Of a stretch of DNA of 64,000 nucleotides, positions 20,701 to 29,785 are shown piece by piece. The stretch's first letter is position 1. Each line of letters begins with the position of its first letter. The notes beneath the pieces are model-generated. The model saw only the letters and a list, made by a program, of their open reading frames with translations, searched no databases and was not told the DNA's origin. Origin of the DNA: Martinezella rhizogenes (GTDB lineage Bacteria; Pseudomonadota; Alphaproteobacteria; Rhizobiales; Rhizobiaceae); contig NZ_JUHG01000003.1 of the NCBI RefSeq assembly GCF_000799715.1, positions 1 to 64,000 of the forward strand, given 5' to 3'. The position numbers and the translations under genes were made by a program.

Positions 20701-21172
20701 TCCATAGCCGCGCAAGGCATTCCTCCAGCTTTGCCTGCCCTTCCGGCGTCTCCACGCTTACCGCATTCGGAACGAGCGCGAGCATCATCTCGTCGCCCCA
20801 TTCCAGCAAATCGCTTTCGTTCAGGATGCAAATGCCCTTCTCGCCGCGCAAATTACCGGCACTCAGCAGCCGGCAGAGATGCGCCCAGCCCCGTCGGTTC
20901 TGCGGATAGGCAAGAATGTCGGGCGTGCCGTCCGAAAAAATCAGACGCGCGCCGGGCTGAAAGCGGTAGCCATGCTGCTTGGCAATGACATGCGCCTTGA
21001 CCACGCCGGCGACGCTGTTGCGATCGGCAAGGCCGAGGCCGGCAAGGCCGGCGATCTTCGCGCCCAACACCATCTCCTCCGGATGCGAGGCACCCTCGAG
21101 AAAGGAGAAGTTCGACCGTGCCCCGATCTCGAAAAAGGGGATCGACCCGGAAAAGGACGGTTGGCCGCTCAC
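17786..21172 (-). CDS. dnaE2: Error-prone DNA polymerase DnaE2 (ImuC)
   Basis: Alpha-subunit-like C-family polymerase for damage tolerance, 1,128 aa. It has an N-terminal PHP domain with altered metal motifs ([15 protein letters not shown]), the polymerase core with catalytic PDIDVDF (about residue 400), the [10 protein letters not shown] region, and a C-terminal OB fold ([16 protein letters not shown]). It lacks the DnaE1 C-terminal tail. It is the last gene of imuA-imuB-dnaE2, sharing ATGA with imuB, under the LexA-type box at 23635-23649. Confidence 0.97.
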   Translation of the reverse strand: MSGQPSFSGSIPFFEIGARSNFSFLEGASHPEEMVLGAKIAGLAGLGLADRNSVAGVVKAHVIAKQHGYRFQPGARLIFSDGTPDILAYPQNRRGWAHLCRLLSAGNLRGEKGICILNESDLLEWGDEMMLALVPNAVSVETPEGQAKLEECLARLWMRFGRKLHMVLSPAYDGRDRLVFASLSILALRNGVRLIASNEPLYHATERKPLADIVVSIREHVPIAEAGFKLAANAERYLKGGGEMARLFRDYPKAIANTQKFFSRLSFSLDELKHNYPDESVPGETVSETLDRLAREGAKRRYPDKIPEKVARQIDYELELIRERQYEPYFLTVHRIMDYARSRNILCQGRGSAANSTVCYCLGITEVNPEITTLLFERFISTEREEPPDIDVDFEHEKREEVIQFIYEHYSKEHAGLTAAVTSYRARSAGREVAKAFGLSEDVQSALASGVWGWSTEELSEREARLAGLDLKDKTTKRVLSHASTLMGFPRHLTQHVGGFVITRDRLDEVVPIMHTAMKDRYMIEWNKDDLDSLNILKIDVLALGMLTCLAKAFDLLLLHYDVKKALADLGSGEYPDRIPVYDMICRADTIGVFQIESRAQMSMLPRLRPRKFYDLVIEVAIVRPGPIQGNMVHPYLKRREADRAGKDLDYPSPELKEVLKRTLGVPLFQEQAMQIAITAAGFTPAEADKLRRAMATFKRTGTIHTFEKKMIEGMVAKGYEREFAKNCFEQIKGFGEYGFPESHAASFGLLVYASSWLKTYYPDVFCAAILNAQPMGFYAPAQLVRDAREHGVEVRPVDVNSSQWDSLLEEARFDRNTIEPRHASMREVIRTNRAVRLGFRQVKGLSETDMGELVARRGLGYVSVRDLWLRSGLAKSVIERLADADAFRSIGLERREALWAVRALDAQSAAEKLPLFDLVDRADLQVEPSVSLPDMLPGEHVIEDYRYLSLSLKAHPVSFLRGDFARMGIVENRDLPTIANGRMVTVAGLVLVRQRPGSANGVIFMTLEDETGVANAIVWPKMFEKYRAIVMGARLVKIRGRLQSESGVIHVVVDYIEDMTPALGILQREARRFGVSDRSDEALRPTMDHRQGKRRASPDQGQADTATDGRGDVAGTARVMPRGRNFH

Positions 21173-22800
21173 GCGAAGACCCCGTGCATATACCAGTTCG
21201 GCGCCGTCTCACCTCGGCCATAGAGTCCCTTGCGAAACAGCCAGTAGCGATGACCGCCTTCGTCTTCGATGCGGAAATAATCGCGCTCCGGGACATCTTC
21301 CTCTTCCTCGACCCACCATTCCGCCGCCAGCCGCTCCGGCCCTTCGGCCCGCAGGACCCGGTGCATCATCCGCCGCCAGCGAAACTGCCGGGGCGGGCCG
21401 TCAGGCACTTCAGCGGCAAAGGCTTCGATCGGCTCCGGCATGCGAAACAGCCGGAGCGGCCGTTCGCCTCGGAAAAAGCCGTGGCTGGCATATTCGCTGC
21501 CTGTTCGCCTGCGAGTAGCGAGGATGTTCATCACAGGCACCGGTCGGACGGCCCGTTCGGGGATATGGCTTTGCCGCAGTTCGAAACCCTGCAGGCAGTC
21601 CGGCCCCAGCCGCGCCGCGACCCGGTCGGCGAAGGCGGCGAGCGACGTGCCCTGCCGGTCTTCCTCGACGAAATCGCCCTGCATCGCGTCGAAGGGCGCA
21701 TGCTGCAAAACATTGAGACGGACGATTTCGAAGCCGTATCCGACATCGAGATCGTCATGAATGGCGGTAAAGCGCTCGGTAAACAGGCCGGCGATCCGCC
21801 TTGGCTCCCGCAGCGGCTGCGATGCGCCGGCGGCAATGCGGAACACCGCGCCGTCGACCCGAAACAGCAGGAGCTCGAACAGGCGGCCGCCGACGCCCCG
21901 CGCTTCCAGCCCCGGCTTCAGGGTTTCGGCAAGCTCGCGGGCAAGCTGCAGGATATCGGCCTCCGCCTGCACCGGCTCGGCAAGCCGCCGCTCGGCTGAC
22001 AATTGCGCCACCGGCCGGCGCGGCGAGATCGGCTCTTCGGCGAGGCCAATGGCCTGATCGAGCCGCAAAAGCAATTGCGCGCCAAAACGGCGGGTGAGCG
22101 GCGCCCGCGGTGCGGCGAGGAGATCGCCCACCTGCTTCAACCCCAGTTTCTGCAAGGCGGCGACGGTTTCCTCGCCGAGCCTCAGCGAAGCGACCGGCAG
22201 TGGCGCCAGCGCCTCTTCCATGGTGTCCGGCGGCACGACGCGGCTGTCCTCAAAACGGGCAATCGCCCAGGACAGGCCAGGTGCTGAGGAGATGGCGCCG
22301 CGGACATCGAGCCCCAGCCCGGAAATGCGGATCAGTATGTCCTCGAGCAGCGCCTCTTCGCCGCCGAAGAGATGAGCACAGCCGGTAATGTCGAGGAAAA
22401 GCCCATCCTTGCCGTCGATCGCCACCAGCGGCGTATAACGATCGCACCAGTCGGCAATCGCCTCCAGCAGCTTACGGTTCGCCCCTAGATCCTCCTCGAC
22501 GACGTCGAGAGCGGGACAGATCGCCTTCGCCTCGGCAACGCCCAGGCCGAGTTTCAGGCCGAGCATCTCTGCCCGCTCGTTGAGCGCGGTCAGCCGCATG
22601 GCATTGCTGAGCTTGCCGGCGCAGGCAAGCGGCGGCGCTTCAAACCGGCCGGCTGTACGCCAGGATAGGCCCCAGCGCTTGCGGGCGATCCGGTCGGTCG
22701 GCAGATGCGGGAAGGTCAACGCCAGAATGCGCTGCGTGTTCGCCGGGAAAGGCAGGGCGCTGAGCGTCGGGGACAGGGGAAAACTGGCGGTCATGTGCAT
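21169..22800 (-). CDS. imuB: ImuB, Y-family polymerase-like mutasome adaptor
   Basis: A 543-aa Y-family homologue. The polymerase-like fold is clear ([25 protein letters not shown] start, [31 protein letters not shown]), but the first catalytic acidic motif is missing, as in all ImuB proteins. It works as an adaptor linking DnaE2 and ImuA to the beta clamp. The start ATG 22800 lies 161 nt inside the end of imuA; the conserved N-terminus begins near residue 24, so a slightly later start is possible but the overlap remains large. Confidence 0.93.
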   Translation of the reverse strand: MHMTASFPLSPTLSALPFPANTQRILALTFPHLPTDRIARKRWGLSWRTAGRFEAPPLACAGKLSNAMRLTALNERAEMLGLKLGLGVAEAKAICPALDVVEEDLGANRKLLEAIADWCDRYTPLVAIDGKDGLFLDITGCAHLFGGEEALLEDILIRISGLGLDVRGAISSAPGLSWAIARFEDSRVVPPDTMEEALAPLPVASLRLGEETVAALQKLGLKQVGDLLAAPRAPLTRRFGAQLLLRLDQAIGLAEEPISPRRPVAQLSAERRLAEPVQAEADILQLARELAETLKPGLEARGVGGRLFELLLFRVDGAVFRIAAGASQPLREPRRIAGLFTERFTAIHDDLDVGYGFEIVRLNVLQHAPFDAMQGDFVEEDRQGTSLAAFADRVAARLGPDCLQGFELRQSHIPERAVRPVPVMNILATRRRTGSEYASHGFFRGERPLRLFRMPEPIEAFAAEVPDGPPRQFRWRRMMHRVLRAEGPERLAAEWWVEEEEDVPERDYFRIEDEGGHRYWLFRKGLYGRGETAPNWYMHGVFA

Positions 22801-23611
22801 TCCATTCCAGGGTTATGGAAAAAGGCACCGGGTTGCGGCTCTTTTCCAGGGTGAGACGAAAGGCCGGATGACCGATGCTACCGCCAAGCATCGATCCGTC
22901 CGGTAGAGGCCGCGCCAAAGCCGGCGCGGGTTCGACGGAGAGGCGGAAGAGGGCGCTGCTTGCCTCCTCCTCGCCCCCCTGCCGCAATAAAAACAAAGGC
23001 CGCCCCGCCGCCTTGGCCCGAAGCGCCAGCCGCCGGCTTTCGGTCAGGCCGAAGCGGGCCGGATTGCCGCGCACTTCCAGGATGACGACCGCAAAGGCAG
23101 CACTTGCAAGCGCCGTCTCCGCCAGCCACAGCGCCTCGTCCAGCTTGCGCGGCGAGGCCTGCAGAAATCCGGCCGGCTCCAATCCGAAATCCCTGAGACC
23201 GATGGGGTAGGGCAGACCCGCCTCCATCGCCGCGACCGTGTCGCCGATCCATAGAACCGGTGACACGATCGCGGTCTTGCCGGCGGCTTGCGCCCCAAGC
23301 CGCCCTGCAAAAGCTCCAAGCCGCGCGGCAAGAGCAAGCGTGAAAGCGCTGGCCGCGCCGGCATCGCGCAAGGCCAGCGAGCGGATCTCCGTCAGCGCGT
23401 CGAGCGGCACGCCGCCCTGCAGCGCCTCGTCAAGGTCGGAAACCCCGGTCGCAAGCAGCGACTGGGCAGCATCCGCCGAACCGGCATCAGGCTCCACCGC
23501 CTGCGTCTCATGCGCCGCCGCCGCCAGCGCCGGTATCGGCCTGCCTTCAAGTCGGGCGATGGTTTCACGCAGGGCAAAAAGCGTTTCCCGCGCCACGGCG
23601 GTCTCGGCCAT
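22640..23611 (-). CDS. imuA: ImuA, mutasome accessory protein (RecA-like)
   Basis: First gene of the SOS mutagenesis operon, 323 aa. A degenerate RecA/SulA-like fold is visible: LATGVSDLDEALQGGVPLDALTEI at about residues 53-76, VLWIGDT, and FAVVILEVRG. Its conserved end, [12 protein letters not shown], lies at about residue 273; the last 50 residues are poorly conserved and overlap imuB in another frame. It starts 24 nt after the GTTC-N7-GTTC SOS box. Confidence 0.9.
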   Translation of the reverse strand: MAETAVARETLFALRETIARLEGRPIPALAAAAHETQAVEPDAGSADAAQSLLATGVSDLDEALQGGVPLDALTEIRSLALRDAGAASAFTLALAARLGAFAGRLGAQAAGKTAIVSPVLWIGDTVAAMEAGLPYPIGLRDFGLEPAGFLQASPRKLDEALWLAETALASAAFAVVILEVRGNPARFGLTESRRLALRAKAAGRPLFLLRQGGEEEASSALFRLSVEPAPALARPLPDGSMLGGSIGHPAFRLTLEKSRNPVPFSITLEWNAHDRQFSPVPDAQRPAFPGEHAAHSGVDLPASADRPDRPQALGPILAYSRPV

Positions 23612-23634
23612 GACGTTAGCTCCAGATCAATTAT

Positions 23635-23649
23635 GTTCCTGTTATGTTC
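23635..23649 (-). promoter_or_regulatory. LexA (SOS) box upstream of imuA
   Basis: GTTC (23635-23638), 7 nt, GTTC (23646-23649) on the plus strand matches the alphaproteobacterial LexA operator GTTC-N7-GTTC exactly. It lies 24 nt upstream of the imuA start and should place the whole mutasome under SOS control. Confidence 0.85.
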
Positions 23650-23774
23650 TTATGGATTCCAGAGGTCGAGGAAAGAGTCAACATGATTCTATGAGAAAAT
23701 ATTCCTCTGCCACAATCGGCTCTCGAAAAACCCGAACAAAGGCTCTATATGACCAGCTACGGAAGGAAGCATTC

Positions 23775-24212
23775 ATGGCCCGCATTGACCAGAGCGAGGA
23801 TTGGCGGGACCGCCACGCGCCCTCAATCAGCACGTTTGAATCGCTGGCCACGGAGGCTTACAGCCACCTGCCGGATGAATTCCGCTCGCTCACTGGCAAT
23901 CTCATCATTCTGATCGAGGATTTTCCCGACGACGACATCTTCGAGGACATGGCGCTGGAAACGCCCTTCGATCTGCTTGGCCTGTTCGAAGGCCGCGGCA
24001 TATCCGAGCGCTTCACCGCCCAGACCGGGGAGATGCCGAACAAGATCCGCCTCTACCGCCGGCCGATCATCGATTACTGGGCGGAAAACGAGGAAACCCT
24101 CGGCGATATCATCACCCATGTCCTGATCCACGAGATCGGCCATCATTTCGGCCTGAGCGACGAGGACATGGAGCGCATCGAGGAAAGCGCGGAAGAAGCG
24201 ACGGACCGCTAG
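23775..24212 (+). CDS. Zincin-like metallopeptidase family protein
   Basis: A 145-aa member of the small Zincin_1 family. The metal motif THVLIHEIGHHFGLSDEDM (residues about 116-134) is an HExxH-x-x-H-like site with aspartate downstream. No signal peptide is seen, so it is probably cytoplasmic. The ATG at 23775 follows GGAAGGAAG; the frame stays open upstream, antisense to imuA, but with no similarity. Function in rhizobia is unknown. Confidence 0.88.
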   Translation: MARIDQSEDWRDRHAPSISTFESLATEAYSHLPDEFRSLTGNLIILIEDFPDDDIFEDMALETPFDLLGLFEGRGISERFTAQTGEMPNKIRLYRRPIIDYWAENEETLGDIITHVLIHEIGHHFGLSDEDMERIEESAEEATDR

Positions 24213-24223
24213 AAAAGCGGTCC
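24203..24223. terminator. Hairpin at the metallopeptidase stop codon
   Basis: GGACCGCT (24203-24210) pairs perfectly with AGCGGTCC (24216-24223) over AGAAA; the TAG stop lies in the hairpin. It separates two converging genes and may terminate both. There is no long T tract. Confidence 0.55.
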
Positions 24224-24236
24224 TATTGCCGCACGC

Positions 24237-24443
24237 TTACTGCTCGGAAAGCTTCATCTCCGGATCATAATCCTTGCCAACAACCTCTTTGACGACGGCC
24301 TGGCCGCACTGCATCACGCCGGTTGCGGCATTGAAGCTATAGGTCGGCGAGCCCGAGAGATCCCAGCCCTTGTTCAGCGCGGCGGTGACCTTGTGGCAGA
24401 AGGAAGCGTCGTCCGGTCCGGTGAGGAGGCGATAGAGTTTCAT
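24237..24443 (-). CDS. DUF1737 domain protein
   Basis: A 68-aa protein starting MKLYRLLTGPDDASFCHKVTAALNKGWDLSGSP, the typical DUF1737 pattern (short domain built around a GWxLxG turn). No function is established. It is 27 nt downstream of the CoA-lyase gene on the same strand and may be co-transcribed. Confidence 0.8.
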   Translation of the reverse strand: MKLYRLLTGPDDASFCHKVTAALNKGWDLSGSPTYSFNAATGVMQCGQAVVKEVVGKDYDPEMKLSEQ

Positions 24444-24470
24444 CGAAGCGTCTTTCGTAAGATATCGGCC

Positions 24471-25391
24471 TCACCCTTCGCTTGTCGAAGGGCGATGGCG
24501 TTTTGCAATCAGGCGAGCTTTATGAACCAGTCTTTCTGCCTGGACAAGATGCAGCCGCTCGACCATGCGGCCGCCGAGATTGACGACATTGAGGCTGGCG
24601 GCGGCCGGATCGGCAAAGGCCGTGATGATCGCCTCCGCCTCGGCAATTGCCGTCTCGTCCGACCCGAAATGCCGGTTGGCGGCCTCGATCTGGTTCGGGT
24701 GGATCAGCATCTTGCCGGCAAAGCCCATGGCGCGGCCTTCGCCGCATTCGGTGTCCAGCGCCTCTATATCCTTGAAATCGTTGAAGACGCTGTCGATGGC
24801 GTCGAGCCCGTAGGCGCTGACGGCCAAAACCACCTGCATCAGCCAGGGCACGAGATAGGCGCGGCCCGGCTGCGGCAGCACGCCGGTCTCCTTGCGCAGG
24901 TCGTTGAGGCCGACGACGAAGCAATCGAGCCGGCTTCCCGGCGTGCGTCCGGCCTCGGCGATGGCAGCGGCATTCAGGATGCCGCGCGGCGTCTCGATCA
25001 TCGCCCAAATGCGTAGGCTCTCCGGCGCATCCGCCTCGGCAAGCCTGTCGCTGACAACAGTCACATCCTGCGGCTCGTCGACCTTGGGCAGGAGAACGGC
25101 ATCGGGTTCGAGCGCCAGCACCAGATCCAGGTCATCGGCACCAAGGCCGGATGACAGCGTATTGATGCGGATGATCCGTTCCTTGCCGATAAGCGGTGGG
25201 CCGGCGAAAAAGCGCCGCAGATTCTCGCGCGCCTCCGCCTTCTTCTCCGGCGCCACGGAATCTTCGAGATCGAAGATGACCGCATCGCAATCGAGGCTGG
25301 CAATCTTTTCAAGCGCGCGAAGGTTGATCGCGGGAACGCTCAGCACCGAACGGCGCAGGCAGACGGAACGGGGAGGGGCAACTCTACTCAT
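24471..25391 (-). CDS. HpcH/HpaI/CitE-family CoA ester lyase
   Basis: A 306-aa TIM-barrel lyase acting on beta-hydroxyacyl-CoA esters (citramalyl- or malyl-CoA type). Family marks are RSVLSVPAINLRALEK, DAVIFDLEDSVAPEKK, IIRINTLSSG, ETPRGILN and GKMLIHPNQIEAAN. The acidic residues of DLEDSV and ET bind magnesium. The exact substrate cannot be told from sequence. Start at 25391 could be GTG/ATG variants; the protein from there is family length. Confidence 0.9.
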   Translation of the reverse strand: MSRVAPPRSVCLRRSVLSVPAINLRALEKIASLDCDAVIFDLEDSVAPEKKAEARENLRRFFAGPPLIGKERIIRINTLSSGLGADDLDLVLALEPDAVLLPKVDEPQDVTVVSDRLAEADAPESLRIWAMIETPRGILNAAAIAEAGRTPGSRLDCFVVGLNDLRKETGVLPQPGRAYLVPWLMQVVLAVSAYGLDAIDSVFNDFKDIEALDTECGEGRAMGFAGKMLIHPNQIEAANRHFGSDETAIAEAEAIITAFADPAAASLNVVNLGGRMVERLHLVQAERLVHKARLIAKRHRPSTSEG

Positions 25392-25516
25392 CTTCCAGTT
25401 TTGCCGCGCTTTCGATCTTCAGGCAAGATGACAATGGCGCGACAACAAAAAGCCACGCTCCTCTTGCAGATGAGAGAAGAGAGGACCACATTTCCATGAG
25501 TAGAGAGGTCTCGACC

Positions 25517-25750
25517 ATGAAAAACATTCGTTCCCTGTTCATCGCGCTTGCCGGCATCACCGTGTTTGCGGCAATGGCGCTGTTTACCGTTTCGCTGACG
25601 CTCACCGTCGGCGGCATTCTCACCGCGCTTATGGTGGGCCGCGCGATTTCGCTGCGGATGAAGCCTGTTCCGGTGCGCGCCAGGGCGAACAACGGTCAGC
25701 GCGAGATGCGCGTCTGGAACGACGGTCGCGGCACGATCATCGACCTCTGA
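25517..25750 (+). CDS. Small membrane protein, unknown
   Basis: A 77-aa protein, [17 protein letters not shown] onward, with two closely spaced hydrophobic segments or one long one (residues about 6-45) and a basic C-terminal part ([19 protein letters not shown]). I do not recognise the family. ATG 25517 follows GAGAGG; ATG 25496 upstream also has a purine-rich site. A GC hairpin follows at 25752-25782. Confidence 0.65.
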   Translation: MKNIRSLFIALAGITVFAAMALFTVSLTLTVGGILTALMVGRAISLRMKPVPVRARANNGQREMRVWNDGRGTIIDL

Positions 25751-25751
25751 T

Positions 25752-25782
25752 ATCGGGCAGGGCGGCACTTGCCGCTCCCGAT
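25752..25782 (+). terminator. Hairpin after the small membrane protein gene
   Basis: ATCGGG (25752-25757) pairs with CCCGAT (25777-25782), and GCGGC (25762-25766) with GCCGC (25771-25775), over ACTT. No T tract follows, so termination is uncertain. Confidence 0.4.
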
Positions 25783-25929
25783 GCGGGTGTGTGCGCGCAA
25801 TCCTTAAATTGCAGCACCGCGACGGATGCGCCCACCTGCGGAGCATGTCCAAGATTCCCCTTCATTTTGGGCCGGATTTGCGCTATTGGCAGGATAATCG
25901 CGCATAGACGAAAATTGAAGGCAGGACCT

Positions 25930-26538
25930 ATGGACAAGTTCGTGAAGTTGACCGGTGTCGCGGCACCCCTCCCGGTCGTCAACGTCGACACCGACATGAT
26001 CATCCCGAAGGATTATCTGAAGACCATCAAGCGCACCGGTCTCGGAACGGGATTGTTCGCCGAAGCCCGCTACCATGAAGATGGCTCGCTGAACCAGGAT
26101 TTCGTGCTGAACAAGCCGGCCTATCAGAACGCCAAGATCCTCGTCGCCGGCGACAATTTCGGCTGCGGTTCCTCGCGCGAACACGCTCCCTGGGCACTGC
26201 TCGACTTCGGTATCCGCTGCGTCATCTCGACCAGCTTTGCCGACATCTTCTACAACAACTGCTTCAAGAATGGCATTCTGCCGATCAAGGTCAGCCAGGA
26301 AGATCTCGACAAGCTGATGGACGACGCCTCGCGCGGCTCCAACGCCATCCTGACGATCGATCTGGAAAACCTCGAGATCACCGGCCCGGACGGCGGCTCG
26401 CTCAAGTTCGAACTCGACGAATTCAAGCGCCACTGCCTGCTGAACGGTCTCGACGATATCGGCCTGACGCTGGAAAAGGCATCCGCGATCGACACGTTCG
26501 AAAAGTCGAACGCCGCCGCTCATCCCTGGGCTGCCTGA
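25930..26538 (+). CDS. leuD: 3-isopropylmalate dehydratase small subunit
   Basis: Small subunit of the aconitase-like isomerase that interconverts 2- and 3-isopropylmalate in leucine synthesis. The 202-aa protein has [29 protein letters not shown] (the swivelling-domain substrate loop) and [17 protein letters not shown] 25930 gives the normal N-terminus MDKFVKLTG; an earlier ATG lies in frame but adds an unconserved 47 residues. LeuC is not in the window; leuB is 1.2 kb downstream. Confidence 0.97.
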   Translation: MDKFVKLTGVAAPLPVVNVDTDMIIPKDYLKTIKRTGLGTGLFAEARYHEDGSLNQDFVLNKPAYQNAKILVAGDNFGCGSSREHAPWALLDFGIRCVISTSFADIFYNNCFKNGILPIKVSQEDLDKLMDDASRGSNAILTIDLENLEITGPDGGSLKFELDEFKRHCLLNGLDDIGLTLEKASAIDTFEKSNAAAHPWAA

Positions 26539-26566
26539 TCGATTTCATCATCACATTTGCGTGTCG

Positions 26567-26594
26567 AAGCCGGGCTGAAAAGCCCGGCTTTTTC
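26567..26594 (+). terminator. Rho-independent terminator after leuD
   Basis: AAGCCGGGCT (26567-26576), GAAA tetraloop, AGCCCGGCTT (26581-26590), then TTTC. Perfect 10-bp stem. Confidence 0.92.
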
Positions 26595-26714
26595 TTATGC
26601 CGCTACGTATAAAGGTCATGCGATCCGGCCGGCTGTAATATGCCCGTCAAAAACGGGGGTCATACAGATTCAGCGGAGCCCTTCGGGCCTCTCCCGCCCT
26701 CAACAATTCCCCTC

Positions 26715-26727
26715 CTCCCTATCGGAG
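26715..26727 (+). other. Possible SD-masking hairpin before the isomerase gene
   Basis: CTCC (26715-26718) can pair with the Shine-Dalgarno GGAG (26724-26727) over a 5-nt loop, 7 nt before ATG 26734. The stem is only 4 bp, so any effect would be small or need a partner. Confidence 0.3.
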
Positions 26728-26733
26728 CATTCC

Positions 26734-27552
26734 ATGACCTCCCTTCCTATTGTCGGCGCCGCCATGACGCTTTCCGACGTCGAAACTCATCGTGGCTGGC
26801 TACTCGAAAAGCCGCGCGACCTGGAACTGCAGAGCTTCGTCGACGCCGAAATCCTGAACGGCGACTGGGCGCCGCTCGCCGAGCGCGCCAGAAAACTGCT
26901 CGACGGTCATCAGGGTCGTCTCGGCATACACGGCCCGTTCTGGGGTTTCATCATCGCCTCGCAGGACCCCGATATCCGCGCCGTCGTTTCCAGGCGCCTC
27001 CTGCAGGCGCTCGACGTCTGCGCCAATATCGGCGCCACGCAGATGGTCATCCATAGCCCCTATACGTCCTGGTCCTACAACAACCTCGACAACAACAAGG
27101 GCGAGCGCGAAAAGATCATCGAATACACGCATCAGACGCTGAAAGAGGCCGTCAAGCGCGCCGAGGATATCGGGCTCACCATGGTCATCGAAAACATCGA
27201 GGACAAGGACCCGCATATCCGCGTCGGCCTCGCCGACAGCTTCAATTCGCCCGCCGTTGCCGTATCGATCGATACCGGCCATGCCCATTATGCTCACGGC
27301 TACACCGGCGCACCGCCGGTCGACTACTACGTCCACGCCGCCGGCAATCGCCTGCAGCACGTCCACCTGCAGGATGCCGACGGCTATGCCGACCGCCACT
27401 GGAGCCTCGGCGAAGGCAACATCCACTGGCGTGCCGTCTTTGCCGCCCTTGCCAAGCTCGACAGCAATCCGCGCCTGGTCATCGAGATCAAGGACAAGTC
27501 GAAGATCCCGGCATCGGCTGCTTATCTGGCTTCGCTGGGTCTGGCTGAGTAA
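26734..27552 (+). CDS. Sugar phosphate isomerase/epimerase (AP endonuclease 2-like barrel)
   Basis: A 272-aa TIM-barrel protein of the xylose-isomerase-like family. Conserved parts are LGIHGPFWGFIIAS, MVIHSPYTSW, MVIENIEDKDPH (metal Glu), VSIDTGHAHYAHG (metal His) and LQHVHLQDADGYADRH-GEGNIHW. These fit a divalent-metal isomerase; the substrate is not known. ATG 26734 follows CGGAG. It sits between leuD and leuB, but a terminator separates it from leuD. Confidence 0.85.
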   Translation: MTSLPIVGAAMTLSDVETHRGWLLEKPRDLELQSFVDAEILNGDWAPLAERARKLLDGHQGRLGIHGPFWGFIIASQDPDIRAVVSRRLLQALDVCANIGATQMVIHSPYTSWSYNNLDNNKGEREKIIEYTHQTLKEAVKRAEDIGLTMVIENIEDKDPHIRVGLADSFNSPAVAVSIDTGHAHYAHGYTGAPPVDYYVHAAGNRLQHVHLQDADGYADRHWSLGEGNIHWRAVFAALAKLDSNPRLVIEIKDKSKIPASAAYLASLGLAE

Positions 27553-27628
27553 GCATCACGGAAAGGCCGGGATGCGGGTGATTGGCCGCAAAAGCCGCAA
27601 AACCGTACCGTTTCCCGCCCTTCCTCGC

Positions 27629-27657
27629 TTGAAAAGCCGCATTTGCAGGTCTAAGAA
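27629..27657 (+). promoter_or_regulatory. Candidate leuB promoter
   Basis: TTGAAA (27629-27634), a 17-nt spacer and TAAGAA (27652-27657) form a moderate sigma-70-type promoter 37 nt before the leuB ATG. No leucine-rich leader peptide is visible. Confidence 0.4.
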
Positions 27658-27693
27658 CCGCGCAACTTGTTTCTTTTGCGGAGGCTCTTCCCC

Positions 27694-28806
27694 ATGACAG
27701 TGCGCAATCTCTTCCTTCTGCCGGGTGACGGCATCGGCCCTGAAGCCATGGGCGAAGTCCGCAAGATCATCACTTATATGAACGAGGCGAAGGGTGCCGG
27801 TTTCGTTACCGACGAGGGTCTGGTCGGCGGCAGCGCCTATGACGCGCACGGCGCGGCGATCTCCGATGCCGATATGGCCAAGGCGATGGCGGCCGACGCC
27901 GTTCTTTTCGGCGCCGTCGGCGGCCCGAAGTGGGATGATGTGCCTTACGAGGTCCGCCCCGAAGCCGGCCTGCTGCGCCTGCGCAAGGATCTTCAGCTTT
28001 TCGCCAACCTGCGCCCGGCCATCTGCTACCCGGCACTGGCGTCGGCCTCCTCGCTGAAGCCCGAGCTGGTCGAAGGCCTTGATATTCTGATCGTGCGCGA
28101 ACTCACCGGCGGCGTCTATTTCGGCGAGCCGAAGGAGATCATCGACCTCGGCAACGGTCAGAAGCGCGGCATCGACACGCAGGTTTACGATACCTATGAG
28201 ATCGAACGCATTTCCGGCGTCGCCTTCGAACTGGCGCGCACTCGCGGCAATCGCGTCTGCTCGATGGAAAAGCGCAACGTCATGAAGTCGGGCGTGCTCT
28301 GGAACCAGGTGGTCACCGCGACGCACAAGGAAAAATATGCCGACGTCCAGCTCGAGCATATGCTGGCGGACGCCGGCGGCATGCAGCTCGTGCGCCAGCC
28401 GAAGCAGTTCGACGTCATCGTCACCGACAACCTCTTCGGCGACATGCTCTCCGACGTCGCCGCCATGCTGACCGGCTCGCTCGGCATGCTGCCATCAGCC
28501 TCGCTCGGCGCGCCCGACGCCAAGACCGGCAAGCGCAAGGCGCTCTATGAGCCGGTGCACGGCTCAGCTCCCGATATCGCCGGTAAGGGCATCGCCAACC
28601 CGATCGCCATGATCGCCTCCTTCGCCATGTGCCTGCGCTACTCCTTCGGCCTCGTCACCGAAGCCGACGCGCTGGAAAAGGCGATCGCCAACGTGCTCGA
28701 CAGCGGCATCCGCACCGGCGACATCATGTCGGCGGGCAGCCGCCAGGTCGGCACCACCGAAATGGGCGACGCCATCCTCGCCGAATTCAAGGCACTTTCG
28801 GCATAA
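27694..28806 (+). CDS. leuB: 3-isopropylmalate dehydrogenase
   Basis: NAD-dependent oxidative decarboxylation of 3-isopropylmalate, third step of leucine synthesis. The 370-aa protein has [33 protein letters not shown], the substrate arginines in [12 protein letters not shown] and the metal site [22 protein letters not shown] 27694 follows GGAGG at 27680. A parS-like sequence and a terminator lie directly after the stop. Confidence 0.97.
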   Translation: MTVRNLFLLPGDGIGPEAMGEVRKIITYMNEAKGAGFVTDEGLVGGSAYDAHGAAISDADMAKAMAADAVLFGAVGGPKWDDVPYEVRPEAGLLRLRKDLQLFANLRPAICYPALASASSLKPELVEGLDILIVRELTGGVYFGEPKEIIDLGNGQKRGIDTQVYDTYEIERISGVAFELARTRGNRVCSMEKRNVMKSGVLWNQVVTATHKEKYADVQLEHMLADAGGMQLVRQPKQFDVIVTDNLFGDMLSDVAAMLTGSLGMLPSASLGAPDAKTGKRKALYEPVHGSAPDIAGKGIANPIAMIASFAMCLRYSFGLVTEADALEKAIANVLDSGIRTGDIMSAGSRQVGTTEMGDAILAEFKALSA

Positions 28807-28817
28807 ATCGCCGGCTA

Positions 28818-28833
28818 TATTTCCCGTGAAACA
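28818..28833. other. parS-like sequence after leuB (14/16)
   Basis: TATTTCCCGTGAAACA differs from the ParB consensus TGTTTCACGTGAAACA at positions 2 and 7. The right half-site GTGAAACA is intact. It lies about 30 kb from parAB, between the leuB stop and its terminator. Confidence 0.45.
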
Positions 28834-28835
28834 TG

Positions 28836-28874
28836 AAAGCCCTCGCTCCCGACCCACGGAGCGGGGGCTTTTTG
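28836..28874 (+). terminator. Rho-independent terminator after leuB
   Basis: AAAGCCCTCGCTCC (28836-28849) pairs with GGAGCGGGGGCTTT (28858-28871) with one wobble, followed by TTTG. Confidence 0.9.
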
Positions 28875-28898
28875 TTGAACTCAACACCATCGCCTCCT

Positions 28899-29723
28899 AT
28901 GTCCGGTCGCATGAGCACGGAAATCACCCCGCCGCCGAACACGATCCGAAGGCAATCATCGCCATGGCGGAGACTGGCGCGGCGCTATGAGCTTCGCCGC
29001 GGCCGGCATCGACGCCTTCCCTGGCTCGGCTATGCGCTGACCACCGTCAATGTCGTCGTTCTTGCTTTCCTGGTTTTCGATGCGCCGCTCGGCGAGACGG
29101 CAAAGAACCTTTCGCCACGACTGATCGCGGTTGCGGGCGCCGTCACCGACATCGGTAGGCTCGTCTGGATTCTTGCCGCCGCCATCGTAGCGCTTGCCAT
29201 CGGTCTCCCGCTTACGCGGCGATTTTCACGAATGCAGGGCCGCTATCATGCCGCCCATCTCATCCGGAAGGTGACCTATGTCGGCTTTTCCGTTCTTTCC
29301 GCCAGCATCGTCGTGCATATATTGAAATATGCGATCGGCCGGGCGCGGCCGCCGCTTTACGGTGAGTACGGCATTTTCGGCTTCGAACCGTTTCGCGGCG
29401 ATTTCCTGTTCCAAAGCTTTCCTTCGGCCCATTCAGCGCATGTGGGCGCGCTCTTTGCCGCACTCGCTCTGCTTTTTCCGCGCTTCCGGCTGCTGTTTGT
29501 CGGCATCGGTCTCTGGCTCGGGGTAACCCGCATCATCATTGGCGTGCATTACCCAAGCGATGTCGCCGCCGGCCTGGCGCTTGGCGCCTGGATCGCCTTT
29601 GCTATCGCGATCTTATTCTCCCGCTTCGGCCTAATTTTCTCCGCCACACAAACCGGCTGGCCCCTGCCGCGCCCGCGATTCGATTTGCCTGTCGACCGTC
29701 TCAAATCCGTAAAAAAACTGTAG
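28899..29723 (+). CDS. PAP2-family membrane phosphatase (first of a tandem pair)
   Basis: A 274-aa integral membrane phosphatase with about five or six hydrophobic helices. PAP2 motifs: KYAIGRARP (motif 1), FPSAHSAH (motif 2) and TRIIIGVHYPSD (motif 3). Motif 2 has Ala where most members have Gly (PSGH), though the catalytic His is kept. Likely acts on a lipid phosphate in the envelope; lipid A, undecaprenyl and phosphatidate phosphates are all possible. ATG 28899 lies after the leuB terminator; its ribosome site is weak. Paralogue of the next gene. Confidence 0.85.
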   Translation: MSGRMSTEITPPPNTIRRQSSPWRRLARRYELRRGRHRRLPWLGYALTTVNVVVLAFLVFDAPLGETAKNLSPRLIAVAGAVTDIGRLVWILAAAIVALAIGLPLTRRFSRMQGRYHAAHLIRKVTYVGFSVLSASIVVHILKYAIGRARPPLYGEYGIFGFEPFRGDFLFQSFPSAHSAHVGALFAALALLFPRFRLLFVGIGLWLGVTRIIIGVHYPSDVAAGLALGAWIAFAIAILFSRFGLIFSATQTGWPLPRPRFDLPVDRLKSVKKL

Positions 29724-29785
29724 CAGGAGCCTGCTACGCCTGATTCCGGATTGGGATCAAACATATCGGCGACAGGCGGTGGGGC

